A DNA stretch of 26,861 nt from Penium margaritaceum (GCA_023375785.1 SZWC01006801.1:65640-92500); one strand, 5' to 3'. Positions 8,904-17,901 are shown, counted from the stretch's first letter. Numbers and translations: made by a program. The notes: generated from the letters alone by a model not told the origin.

Positions 8904-9403
8904 TGTTGAATTCATGTCATTATCACACGGTGACCTCTGGCCTCGTTGCACACTCACATCACTGGTGCAGGTGACTGACCAGTGAGAGATGACTTCGCCG
9001 ATTGACACGTCGTGACCAGAAGCTGAGAAGACGAGCCATGGAGAGGCTCAATCAGAGCTTGCCAGCCTTATTTGCATTTCTCACATGCATTGGTGCACAA
9101 TTGGTCATGAGCATAACCGGGTTTATCCTCTAGACAGATTGTTGCTTGGACGGTGACCTAGTTTCTGCTAGGAAATTGTTCTGTGGGCAGGTGGGGTCGA
9201 ATCCACCAGTTTCGAGCTCGTTGCTCGCTCGCTTGCTCGCTGCTCGCTCCCTCCTGCCCGTAACACCCCTGTGGCTCGTCACTCACCCAACTTATTCACT
9301 TCAACTTTCACGTATGTCTTCGCCATGGCTGATGCAGACCTCGTGCATGGTTGCTTCCTTGCACAAGTCTAGCTGTCACTTGCTGGTCTAGCACAGTAAC
9401 TTC
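8904..9403 (+). repeat. 5' LTR of family B
   Basis: It starts with TGTTGAATTC after a polypurine tract and ends at or a few bases before the primer site at 9404. The exact end is uncertain: a CA at 9394-9395 would leave an eight-base spacer, and the 3' LTR is truncated before this point. The first 428 bp match 17389-17816 almost perfectly. I see no convincing TATA box. A tRNA T-arm-like element lies at 9190-9207. Confidence 0.82.
9157..9207 (+). promoter_or_regulatory. B-box / tRNA T-arm-like element in the family B LTR
   Basis: GGTGG, loop GGTCGAAT, CCACC (9190-9207) resembles a tRNA T-arm. GGGTCGAATCC (9194-9204) matches the Pol III B-box consensus GGTTCGANTCC at all but one base. Upstream, CCTAG (9157-9161) pairs with CTAGG (9168-9172) in an anticodon-arm-like hairpin. 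The same sequence is kept at 17679-17689. I cannot build an acceptor stem or a good A box, so this is not a tRNA gene. It is either a tRNA relic captured by the LTR or chance. Confidence 0.35.
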
Positions 9404-9415
9404 TGGTATCAGAGC
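9404..9415 (+). other. Primer-binding site, family B
   Basis: TGGTATCAGAGC, identical to the family A primer site and complementary to plant-type initiator-Met tRNA. It marks the start of the family B internal region. Confidence 0.92.
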
Positions 9416-9419
9416 GGCC

Positions 9420-9460
9420 TACGTGGAAGACGGGCGGCGGATCGACCTGCCGCCCACGTA
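9420..9460 (+). other. GC-rich hairpin next to the family B primer site
   Basis: GGGCGGC (9432-9438) pairs with GCCGCCC (9449-9455). The outer TACGT (9420-9424) pairs with ACGTA (9456-9460) across a seven-base one-sided bulge. It starts four bases after the primer site. Family A has an unrelated hairpin in the same position, suggesting that a structure here matters more than its sequence. Function inferred only. Confidence 0.5.
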
Positions 9461-9688
9461 TTCTGGGCCAAACCCGCGGCTGCCACTCTTGGCGTCGCAT
9501 GTCCACCCCGCCGTCACGAACTACCAGCACAGCAGCAGCTAACTGCTGTAGCATCAGCAGCAGCGGGTGACGGCAATCTGCCGTTAGGGCTCTTTGGTCT
9601 CCCCCCCCCCTGCTGGTTGGGCTCCCCTCTATTCCTGGGTTGGGTGGGTTGGAACAGGTACCTACAGGTGTTCCCACGGCCTACCCAT

Positions 9689-9742
9689 GTTTCCCACGCC
9701 CACTGGGGCGGGGGAAACGCTGCCAAAAAAATTTCGGCAGCG
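9689..9742 (+). repeat. Double-hairpin module, copy 1 (family B leader)
   Basis: Hairpin 1 at 9689-9718: GTTTCCC pairs with GGGAAAC, with further G/C pairing inside around an ACT loop. Hairpin 2 at 9718-9742: CGCTGCC pairs with GGCAGCG around an A/T-rich loop. A second copy lies 1.88 kb downstream at 11567-11619, just ahead of gag. No equivalent is seen in family A. Confidence 0.6.
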
Positions 9743-9769
9743 TGGGGGGTCCGTCGCCGTCTCCTAGCA

Positions 9770-10165
9770 GCATTCGCAGCAGCTGCAACGTGAACAACGG
9801 CTCAGCTTCCGCAGCTCAGCAGCAGCAGCCCCACAGCATCTCAGCAGCAATGGCTCTAGCTCAACAGCTCCGCAACAACAGCCCAGCAGCTGCTCAGCAG
9901 CAGCAACTCAACAGCAGCTCAGCAGCAGCTCCGCAGCAGCATCTTAGCAGCAGCGCAACATCAGCTCAGCAGCAGCTCAGCAGCAGCTCTAGCACAGCCG
10001 CTCACTGGCAGCAGCTCAGCAGCAGCAGCTTAGCATCAGCTCAGCAGCAGCTCAGCAGCAGCTCAGCAAACAGCTCAGCAGCAGCTCAGCAAACAGCTCA
10101 GCAGCAGCTCAACGGCAGCAGCAGCAACATTGTAGCAGCAGCACGGCAGCAGTAGTAGCAGCAGC
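9770..10165 (+). repeat. CAGCTCAGCAG-rich leader of family B
   Basis: About 400 bp of imperfect CAG/AGCTCAGC repeats. Open frames translate as Gln/Ser/Ala runs, as in the family A leader, and are not supported as genes. Between the primer site and this tract lie the two hairpins and a short poly-C run near 9600. Confidence 0.75.
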
Positions 10166-10277
10166 TGCCGCACAAGCAGTGTGACGGCAGCAGCAAGCAA
10201 CGTGACATGCAGCTGCGCTCCCAGCCTCTCTTGGCGCACGACCAGCAGCCTTGTAGCAGTCTCCGCACCACCGTCTG

Positions 10278-11446
10278 GTGGTGGCCGCCATCACGCTGGC
10301 GCACTGGGAGGATCTCGGTGGCGACTCAGGGGAGAGCTCGGCACGGCAACGCCACATCCACCGTGACGCCGCCTCCGTTGAGGCAGCCTTACCATCACAG
10401 CCAGTGCGGCCCTCCATACCGGTAAGCTCACCTCTTTCCCGTTCTCCTGGGGGGGTCGAGCATCCGCACATTAGCACTGGGGTGGACGCCGCAGCTGCTC
10501 GCGTGTCCTCTGTCATAGGTCATGACGTTGTTGCTGTGGCTACCAGGATTACGCGCACGGCCTTCGCGGTAGTCGACGCTGCAGCAGCAACCGCCGCCAC
10601 ACTTGCTGCCGCTGCCCGAGCTTCTCGCGCCTCGGCCTCAACCTCGGCAAGACGCGCTGCTGAGTCATACACCGAAGCTGCCATTGTAGCCGGTTCGGTG
10701 GCTGCCGCAGCTGCAGATATCTTTACTCAAGTCGCTGCAGCCGCCTCTGCTGTTGCTTCCGCGACCACCTCGGCTGCGTCTGCCGTGTCTGCGGCCGCTT
10801 CCTCCATTCGTACCTCCACCTCCGGTGCTGTTGCTGCTGCCTCATCTGCTCCTTCGACCGTCACCAGCGTCATCACAGCGGCCATCTCCATCGTTGCAGC
10901 CTTCACCACTCTTGGAGCCGTCCTCATCACCGGAGCGCTTGCTCTGGTGATCCCCTTTACATCCACTGTCTCCGTTGTCTCAGCTGCAACCGCTGCTGCT
11001 GTTCCACCGCTCCTTGCCTTGTTGCGNNNNNNNNNNNNNNNNNNNNNNNNNNNNNNNNNNNNNNNNNNNNNNNNNNNNNNNNNNNNNNNNNNNNNNNNNN
11101 NNNNNNNNNNNNNNNNNNNNNNNNNNNNNNNNNNNNNNNNNNNNNNNNNNNNNNNNNGGCTGCGTCTGCCGTGTCTGCGGCCGCTTCCTCCATTCGTACC
11201 TCCACCTCCGGTGCTGTTGCTGCTGCCTCATCTGCTCCTTCGACCGTCACCAGCGTCATCACAGCGGCCATCTCCATCGTTGCAGCCTTCACCACTCTTG
11301 GAGCCGTCCTCACCACCGGAGCGCTTGCTCTGGTGATCCCCTTTACATCCACTGTCTCCGTTGTCTCAGCTGCAACCGCTACTGCTGTTCCACCGCTCCT
11401 TGCCTTGTTGCGCGTGCCTCCACCTCCTTCTGCTTCTGCTTTGTGA
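10278..11446 (+). other. Ala/Ser-rich open frame ahead of gag in family B
   Basis: A frame open from after TAG 10254 to TGA 11444, crossing the N run. When the duplicated 255-bp overlap is collapsed it is about 260 codons. It is very rich in Ala, Ser, Thr and Val. Its C-terminal part (from about 10860) is hydrophobic and could form one or two membrane segments. There is no ATG anywhere in the frame, so direct translation is doubtful; a splice-donor-like GGTAAGC at 10421 might indicate splicing. No family is recognised. GCT/GCC-rich composition alone could keep the frame open. Confidence 0.3.
10772..11412. other. 131-N gap (11027-11157) with duplicated flanks
   Basis: Bases 10772-11026 and 11158-11412 are 255-bp near-identical copies on either side of the N run. 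As with the single-N joins, this is best read as an unmerged contig overlap, with the gap length arbitrary. Confidence 0.85.
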
Positions 11447-11566
11447 GGGTCCTCGGCTGCTGCTCTGTCTCCTTGCCTCCTTTCCTCTCTTGCGGGATCT
11501 TCTTGCTTGTCTGATTGGAATCGGGCTGTCCTGCAGCACACATCCCTCGTGCCTTGGGCACGTCCA

Positions 11567-11619
11567 GTTTTCCCACGCCCACTGGGGCAGGGGAAACTCT
11601 GCCGAAATCTGTCCGGCAG
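11567..11619 (+). repeat. Double-hairpin module, copy 2 (ahead of the family B gag)
   Basis: GTTTTCCC (11567-11574) pairs with GGGGAAAC (11590-11597) around a GCCC/GGGC core and an ACT loop. A CTGCC/GGCAG stem follows. It repeats the module at 9689-9742 with a few substitutions and ends about 20 bases before the gag ATG at 11638. The compensating stem bases are preserved in both copies. Confidence 0.6.
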
Positions 11620-11637
11620 GAACTCGTCGTCGTCACC

Positions 11638-13200
11638 ATGCCGAGTGACGACGAATCAGTCATAGCTGACCTGCAGCGCCAGCTGCGCCTCGCTCTCGAG
11701 GCGCAGCGCGAGGCTGAGGACCGCCTCAAGCTCGCCGATGATAATTGCGCCGCCTTTGCTGATGAGGTTGCAGCTATTGTGCTTAAGTGCCTCCCTGCTG
11801 CTTCCGTCCCCACCGCTGCTGCCAGCGCTAGCACCACTGCGGTTGCTTCCTCCACACCCGCTGCTTCTAGCACCGCTGCCGAAAACACTACTGTCACGCC
11901 TTCCGCTGCCAATCCCACTCCTGTCACGCGCCAGCATGATTTTTTCTCGCAGCCGCCTGTCCTGTCCGCCGGACTCGTCTTCTCCTCCTCGGAAACCCGC
12001 TTCAGCGCCTGGGCCCAGGGGGAGCGTCTATGGGAATACTATTTCCCAGCTGTCGCACCTTTTACGCCTGTCGCTGCTGAGTCTGCCCGCGCTGTCCGTG
12101 CCCTCATTGCTGCTGCGCCAGAGACGCTTGTCGACGAGGTCGGTACCTACAACGCCGATCCCGCCGTGCAGCGTCTTGCTGATCCTGTTGGTGCCTACAC
12201 CATGCTTTGTCGTCGCACTACAATCACTGGTCAGGTAGCCCAGAGTGCCCTCATTATGCAGTTCAACACGCTCATAATGCGAGCTGACGAGTCGGCTGAC
12301 GCCTACTGGGCACGCAGACTCAAGCTCCTTCGTGAGCTCAACAAAGCCGTGCCAGGCCAGCTAGCTGCTGTCCACACCATGGTCAACGGGTTGATTCCCG
12401 AGCTGTCAGACCTCCTCCGCGACGTCAAATCTGATGAGCTGATGCGTCTCGCTTCTCAGCCCGTTCCTTCTGATTCCCCACCGGGCATTGGCACTCTCTG
12501 GGACTTCGTTGCTGATCGGCTCGCTGCTTGGTGGACCAGCCTTCAGAACAAACGCCTGCACCGCGCTGCAGTCGCCGGCGTTGCTACAGCCACCACCGCT
12601 TCCTCCTCTGCTTCTTCATCGGCTGCCGCCGCCTCCTCCACATCCTTGTCTTCCTCGGCAGCTACGCCCACCGCTCTCGCCTCCCAAGGGCGCGGGCGTG
12701 GCCGTGGTCGCGGGCGTGGCCGTGGTCGCGGAAAGGGCAAGGGTAAGGGCAAGGACACTGCACCATCCCGTGTCCCTGGTGAGGTTGTGTGCTGGAACTG
12801 TGGTTCCTCTGCGCATTTTGCTCGTGCGTGCCCTACGCCTCCTGAGGATCTGCGTCTGGCCCGCTCTATGCGTGCGCACTGGGCTCGCACCGGCGGCTCT
12901 CCGTCTTCTTCCGCCACCAACTCCAGCTCCACCTCCGTCTCTCGACCTGTCAGCTCCACCTCGGCACAGATCTACTCCACCGCTGGCGTTTCCACAGCTC
13001 CACCCCCCATCCCATACCCGTGGGGTTGGCCATCGCCCTACGGAGCACCCGTGTATGCCGGGCCCCCTTCTTCGGCGTACATCCCACTTCCGTGGTTCGC
13101 ACCTCCCTCGGGTTCGTCTCCTCCCTCTTCCACAGCGTCCGTCGATGGCGAGCGCCAGCTGGAGCAGTCTCTTCTCCAGCGTCTTCACCTCCACGATTAG
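11638..13200 (+). CDS. gag: Gag polyprotein of copia family B (520 aa)
   Basis: An intact frame from ATG 11638 (MPSDDESV) to TAG 13198. The start is the first ATG after the hairpin module and mirrors the acidic, coiled-coil start of the family A gag; residues about 9-35 are coiled-coil-like (LQRQLRLALEAQREAEDRL). Residues about 120-330 form the capsid-like region typical of copia gag (for example WEYYFP and DAYWARRLKLL). At about 349-371 an RG-repeat followed by KG-repeat is a likely RNA-binding tail. A canonical CCHC zinc knuckle, CWNCGSSAHFARAC (C-X2-C-X4-H-X4-C), lies at residues 385-398. The last 100 residues are Ser/Pro-rich. Pol continues in the same frame after the stop. The RG coding stretch contains GGG tracts (12735-12750) that might form a G-quadruplex. 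Confidence 0.85.
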   Translation: MPSDDESVIADLQRQLRLALEAQREAEDRLKLADDNCAAFADEVAAIVLKCLPAASVPTAAASASTTAVASSTPAASSTAAENTTVTPSAANPTPVTRQHDFFSQPPVLSAGLVFSSSETRFSAWAQGERLWEYYFPAVAPFTPVAAESARAVRALIAAAPETLVDEVGTYNADPAVQRLADPVGAYTMLCRRTTITGQVAQSALIMQFNTLIMRADESADAYWARRLKLLRELNKAVPGQLAAVHTMVNGLIPELSDLLRDVKSDELMRLASQPVPSDSPPGIGTLWDFVADRLAAWWTSLQNKRLHRAAVAGVATATTASSSASSSAAAASSTSLSSSAATPTALASQGRGRGRGRGRGRGRGKGKGKGKDTAPSRVPGEVVCWNCGSSAHFARACPTPPEDLRLARSMRAHWARTGGSPSSSATNSSSTSVSRPVSSTSAQIYSTAGVSTAPPPIPYPWGWPSPYGAPVYAGPPSSAYIPLPWFAPPSGSSPPSSTASVDGERQLEQSLLQRLHLHD

Positions 13201-13270
13201 GGAGGTGAGAGTGTGTCTTTGTTGGCCAGAGGTCTCCCTTGTCACACTGACACTGTCCTTCGTGGGGACC
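13198..13270 (+). promoter_or_regulatory. Gag/pol TAG stop with candidate readthrough pseudoknot, family B
   Basis: Gag ends in TAG and pol continues in the same frame. The stop is followed by GGAGGT, the context of the gammaretroviral leaky UAG. Nine bases after the stop, AGTGTG (13210-13215) can pair with CACACT (13243-13248). The loop sequence GGTCTCC (13231-13237) can pair with GGGGACC (13264-13270), including one G-U pair, giving an H-type pseudoknot layout. Family A has a sense codon (CAG or CGG) here and shares the GGAGGTG that follows, so a plain CAG-to-TAG mutation is a real alternative. Confidence 0.4.
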
Positions 13271-16200
13271 CCCCCGGTCATGTTCTTGGGCTCCCGTCCG
13301 CATCTGTTCCGTGGGTTGAGCACTGGCAGTCTGTCGTTCTTCCTCGTTGCCTGTCTATCTGTGACTCTGCTCCACTCTCTGTTGGCACTGTTGCCACCTG
13401 TGGCGTCCTTCCTGGTCTTCGTGTCTCCGGTGGCTTCTGGGTTCTCGACTCCGGGGCCACCCACCACATGACCTCTGTTGGCTCAGTGTTTGTCTCGTTG
13501 GGTCCCGCTGGTTCTGTCCGCTTTTTTCGTACTGGTTCTGGTCAGTTGTTGCCTGTCCAGGGCGTTGGCGTTGTCCATTTTGTTGGTCCCGGTGGCGTGC
13601 TGTTTCTGCCCGACGTGCTGTATGTGCCTTTTTTGGAGCTCAGCCTGTTGTCCGTGCCCTCCCTTGACAATCAGGGCATGGACTTCTCCGCCAGTCGAGG
13701 TGTTGGCACTGTCTGTATTCGTTCCATTGGTCGCATCGTTCTGCGGGGGGTTAAGTGTTATGAACTCTACCGTGTGCCACTCATTGCTCCCACTCCCCAC
13801 TCTATTGGCTCCTCTCTTGCTCACGTTGCACCATCTCTCTCACCCGCTGACATCCAACTCTTGCATCGTCGTCTTGGCCATGTTCACACTGATGCCATCT
13901 CCAGCATGATCCGTCTCCAACCTGTTGTTGGGCTATCACCCTCCACCTTTCCTTCGCCCTGTCCCTCAGACTGTCTAGACTGCGCCCAAGGGAAAATGCA
14001 TTGTTCTCCCTTTGCTTCCTCTGACTCCCGGTCCTCCCACCCCCTTGCTCTTGTTCACGCTGATGTCATGGGTCCTCTCTCCCATGACTTTCTTGGGGGT
14101 GTTGGGCGTTATGTTTTGTGCCTCACTGATGACTTCTCCCGCTATCGCTGGGTCTTCGCTCTTCGCCAGAAGAGTGACATCCCTGCTGTCATTGAGTCAT
14201 GGCTCCGCCAGGCTGAACGATCTTGTCATCGCTCCCTGCGTGTCTTCCGCAACGACCGCGGCGGTGAGTTCCTCGGTCCCACCGCCCGGTTCCTTGAGTC
14301 TCAAGGGGTGTGTTTGGAGACCTCCGCTCCTTACACACCCCAGCAAAATGGAGTCTGTGAGCGTTGGAACCGGACTCTTGCCGACGGCGTCCGTACCCTT
14401 CTGTCTGAGTCCGGTCTTCCTCCTCTGTTCGCCTTTGAGGCCATGAGTTACATGACCTGGGTTTGGAATCGCGTCCCGCACGGGCCCCTTCCCCGCTCGG
14501 TCACGCCTTTTGAGCGTTGGTACGGGACCCGTGCTGACCTGCGACTCGCTCGCGTCTGGGGTAGCGTTGCGTCCGTCTGGCTCCCTGAGGACCTTCGTGA
14601 CGGCAAACTCTCCCCTCGTGGGCGCCTCTGCCCTTTCTTGGGCGTGTCTGCCCAGTCCAAAGCCTGGCGCTTCTGGGACCAGGANCTCCCTACACACCCC
14701 AACAAAATGGAGTCTCTGAGCGTTGGAACCGGACTCTTGCCGACGGCGTCCGTACCCTTCTGTCTGAGTCCGGTCTTCCTCCTCTGTTCGCCTTTGAGGC
14801 CATGAGTTACATGACCTGGGTTTGGAATCGCGTCCCGCACGGGCCCCTTCCCCGCTCGGTCACGCCTTTTGAGCGTTGGTACGGGACCCGTGCTGACCTG
14901 CGACTCGCTCGCGTCTGGGGTAGCGTTGTGTCCGTCTGGCTCCCTGAGGACCTTCGTGACGGCAAACTCTCCCCTCGTGGGTGCTTCTGCCCTTTCTTGG
15001 GCGTGTCTGCCCAGTCTAAAGCCTGGCGCTTCTGGGACCAGGAGCGCCAGCGCGTCATTGAGTCCCGCGATGCCCTTTTCTTCAAGTCTGTCTTTCTCGG
15101 TGACCTCAGTCGTCACTCTACGGTCGCCTCCCTGCTGCCGCTCTCTCGGTTGCAGGGGGAAGTCGGGCCTGCGGCTCCCGCTGTCCCTGCAGTCCCTGCT
15201 GCTGTCCCTCCCTTGCAACCTCCACCCTCGGAGCGGCCTTCGTCGTCTGGCACTGTGGCTCCTTCCTTTTCTCCGTCCGTGTCGTCCAGCTCGCTCGGAG
15301 CTCCTACATCTCCTGTGTTGTCCTCCCCAGTTCCGTCTGAGTCCATTTCTCCTGCACACTCCTCAGCAACTCCGTTCAGTCCGCTTATCCCTGCTCCGCC
15401 GTCGTCTGGTGACCCTCCTAGTCCTGCTCCCATCGAGCCCTTTGTTCGTGGCGGGCGTCTCCGCGCGCTCCCCTCTCGTTCCTCCAGTGTCGCCGCTCCA
15501 TCCGTCCATCCTGTCCAGTCCCACCCAGAGCAGCCTGTAAAGCTACCGACTGGCATGGACGCCTTGGGCCTGGCCACAGCAGTGGTCCATCCCAGCTCTG
15601 CCCTTGGGCAGACGCTGCTCAGGTCTGAGTACAAGCGCGCTCTCGAAGCCGTCATCCGCAGCAGTGTCGCTGAGTGTCACACGACAGTTGCTGCTGCACC
15701 CTCGTCCGACCTGACTACTGTTCGTCAGGCACGCACTGCGCCCGACTCCCAGCAATGGGTGGCTGCTATGCGGGATGAGCTTCGAGCTCTTGGTGACCAC
15801 GCCGTCTACGAGCTGGTCGATCTCCCGCCCGGTCGCAAAGCCATCGATGCACGATGGGTCTTTAGGTGCAAGTACAAGCCCAATGGCGAGCTTGACAAGT
15901 ATAAGGCACGTCTCACCCCCAAGGGATTCTCACAAGTCCATGGCGTTGACTTTGACGAGACGTTTTCCCCTGTCAGACGCTACACCACTGCTCGCGCCCT
16001 TCTGAGTCTTGTCGCCCACCATGACTGGGAGCTCGAGCAGATGGATGTCAACAACGTCTTTCTGTACGGTCAGTTGGATGAGGAGATTTACATGGTGCAA
16101 CCTCTAGGGTTCTCTGACGGCACTGATAGGGTGTGGAGACTGCGCAAGGCTCTCTATGGCCTGAAGCAGTTACCACGGTGTTGGAACCACGAGATCACCT

Positions 16201-17279
16201 CTACCCTGGAAAAGGGTGGATACCGTCGTAGCACAGTGGATCCTTCTCTCTTTGTCCCTCCCAACTCTGCACCGTTTGTTGCAGTCCTCGTCTATGTGGA
16301 CGACCTCCTCATTGCATCACCAAGTCGGGAGGCAGTGTCGACTGTGAAGTCCCTGCTACAGTCCACGTACAAGATGAAAGACTTGGGCCCAGCTCGAGTG
16401 TTTCTCGGCATGGAGCTTGAGCGTGATCGTACTCACCGTGTTCTTCATGTCCACCAGGCTGCAGATGTTAGAAGCCTGGGGGAGCACTTTGCCTCGCTCC
16501 TTGAGTCTGTGCCCGCAGCATCCACGCCGATGACGCCCGCCGGGCAGAGGTTGTTGAAAACACTGGATGTGTCCAGGCTGGGGGAGCCAGTGGATATGAC
16601 CGACTACCTGTGTGTCATAGGGTCCTTGATGTACCTGGCCACTACCACACGAGCAGACATCGCTTTCGCTGTGAACTTCCTTGCACAGTTCTCACAGTGC
16701 CCACAGGTGCGGCACATGGAGGCCGCGCTGCGTGTTGTTCGATATGCGCTTTCCAGTGCACGAGTCGGTCTCTGTTACCGGGCACAGCCGTCCGTCGTTG
16801 TTGATGGCTACACTGACAGTGACTGGGCGCATGACACGGATACACGCATCCGCACCGGCTATGTCTTTCTCGTCGGCGGCACAGCTGTCTCCTAGAAGAG
16901 TGGTAAACAGGGTTGCGTCGCACGCAGCTCCAGTGAGGCATAATATGTCGCCCTTGGTGCAGGCACTTGTGAAAGCGTTTGGTTGTGTCGGTTGTTTCAG
17001 CAGCTGCGTGTACCCATTCGTTGCGTCACCTTGCGCTGTGACAATTAAAGCACAAAAGCTATTGCTGAGCACGACGGCATGCATCACACTCACACCAAGC
17101 ACATCAATACAGAGCACCATTTTGTACGTGAGTGTGTCGCTGCAGGTGATGTCAAGATTGTGTGGGTTGACACGCGACAGCAACGAGCTGACTTTCTCAC
17201 GAAGGCACTCAGCAGCAATGTCTTCAAGGCAGCAGTGCACGCTGTTGGGCTACTGTGTCCTCGTAATGCTCCTGGTTGA
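13201..17279 (+). pseudogene. pol: Pol of copia family B: protease, integrase, RT, RNase H (RNase H broken)
   Basis: It continues the gag frame after TAG 13198. Protease: WVLDSGATHHMT with catalytic D at 13447. Integrase: HX4H near 13864, CX2C near 13972, D 14062, D 14254 and E 14359, with 34 residues between the last two. A Ser/Pro-rich linker spans about 15120-15540. RT: RWVFRCKYKPNG from about 15855, MDVNN near 16040, LYGLKQ near 16155, YVDD at 16293-16304. RNase H: TDSDW near 16815. Stops: TAG 16893 (expected TGG), TAA 16941 (expected GAG) and TAA 17046 (CAA in the orphan tail at 8546). The N at 14685 with its 358-bp duplicate shifts the frame artificially. Everything before RNase H looks intact. 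The native end is TGA 17277. Confidence 0.85.
14327..15043. other. Unmerged assembly overlap around the single N at 14685
   Basis: Bases 14327-14684 and 14686-15043 are 358-bp copies of the end of the integrase region, with only a handful of substitutions and one N between them. The protein-level duplication (NGVCERWNRT through AWRFWDQ) and the frame change are therefore assembly artefacts. Confidence 0.88.
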
Positions 17280-17379
17280 GTTGTCATGCCAGTGCTCGTG
17301 TACAGTCTTGTGTTGTGTCATGTCTTGTGACGTTCACGCTGTGCCTGTGCGTGTCGTTCTTGTGCGTCGGCTGTGGGTC

Positions 17380-17388
17380 ATGGGGGAG
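17380..17388 (+). other. Polypurine tract, family B
   Basis: ATGGGGGAG immediately before the TG of the 3' LTR. About 100 bp of trailer separates it from the pol stop. It is the same tract as in the A2 element. Confidence 0.8.
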
Positions 17389-17816
17389 TGTTGAATTCAT
17401 GTCATTATCACACGGTGACCTCTGGCCTCGTTGCACACTCACATCACTGGTGCAGGTGACTGACCAGTGATTGATGACTTCGCCGATTGACACGTCGTGA
17501 CCAGAAGCTGAGAAGACGAGCCATGGAGAGGCTCAATCAGAGCTTGCCAGCCTTATTTGCATTTCTCACATGCATTGGTGCACAATTGGTCATGAGCATA
17601 ACCGGGTTTATCCTCTAGACAGATTGTTGCTTGGACGGTGACCTAGTTTCTGCTAGGAAATTGTTCTGTGGGCAGGTGGGGTCGAATCCACCAGTTTCGA
17701 GCTCGCTGCTCGCTCGCTTGCTCACTACTAGCTCCCTCCTGCCCGTAACACCCCTGTGGCTCGTCACTCACCCAACTTTTTCACTTCAACTTTCACGTAT
17801 GTCTTTGCCATGGCTG
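17389..17816 (+). repeat. 3' LTR of family B, cut at an assembly join
   Basis: 428 bp matching 8904-9331 with about eight differences by eye. The remaining roughly 75 bp are missing because the sequence breaks at the N at 17817 and switches to (CT)n. The B-box-like element recurs at 17679-17689. Confidence 0.88.
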
Positions 17817-17817
17817 N
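17817..17817. other. Assembly join (single N) between the family B LTR and (CT)n
   Basis: The N falls in mid-LTR with no LTR end and no target duplication. The sequence beyond it, (CT)n, resembles what lies just before the N at 8543. The family B contig (8544-17816) may thus have been placed between two pieces of one microsatellite. Confidence 0.8.

Positions 17818-17901
<84 letters not shown>

Larger units (their letters stand above)
8904..17816 (+). mobile_element. Copia family B: young, nearly complete LTR retrotransposon
   Basis: In order: 5' LTR (8904 to about 9403), primer site 9404, a 2.2-kb leader, gag 11638-13200, in-frame pol to 17279, polypurine tract 17380, and a 3' LTR from 17389 that is cut at the N at 17817. 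Domain order is integrase then RT, so it is Ty1/copia. LTR copies differ at about 8 positions over 428 bp by eye, making it clearly younger than A1. Three stops lie in the RNase H domain and one TAG separates gag from pol; otherwise gag through RT is open once the join at 14685 is allowed for. No target duplication can be seen because the right end is missing and the left flank is another family B tail. Confidence 0.88.

Noticed and set aside
9100..9230. A complete tRNA gene in the family B LTR
   Set aside because: Only a T-arm-like and an anticodon-arm-like hairpin can be drawn; the T-loop has eight bases, and no acceptor stem or D arm is found.
9640..10155. 171-codon Gln/Ser-rich frame in the family B leader
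   Set aside because: Same compositional cause as the family A leader; no domain and no conserved start.
12616..13467. 283-codon Arg/Gly-rich frame antisense to the family B gag
   Set aside because: It is a shadow of the gag RG-repeat and Ser/Pro-rich coding sequence on the opposite strand, with no counterpart in family A.
14327..15043. Duplicated integrase C-terminal region in family B
   Set aside because: Same pattern of equal-length copies around a single N; an assembly overlap is the simpler explanation.
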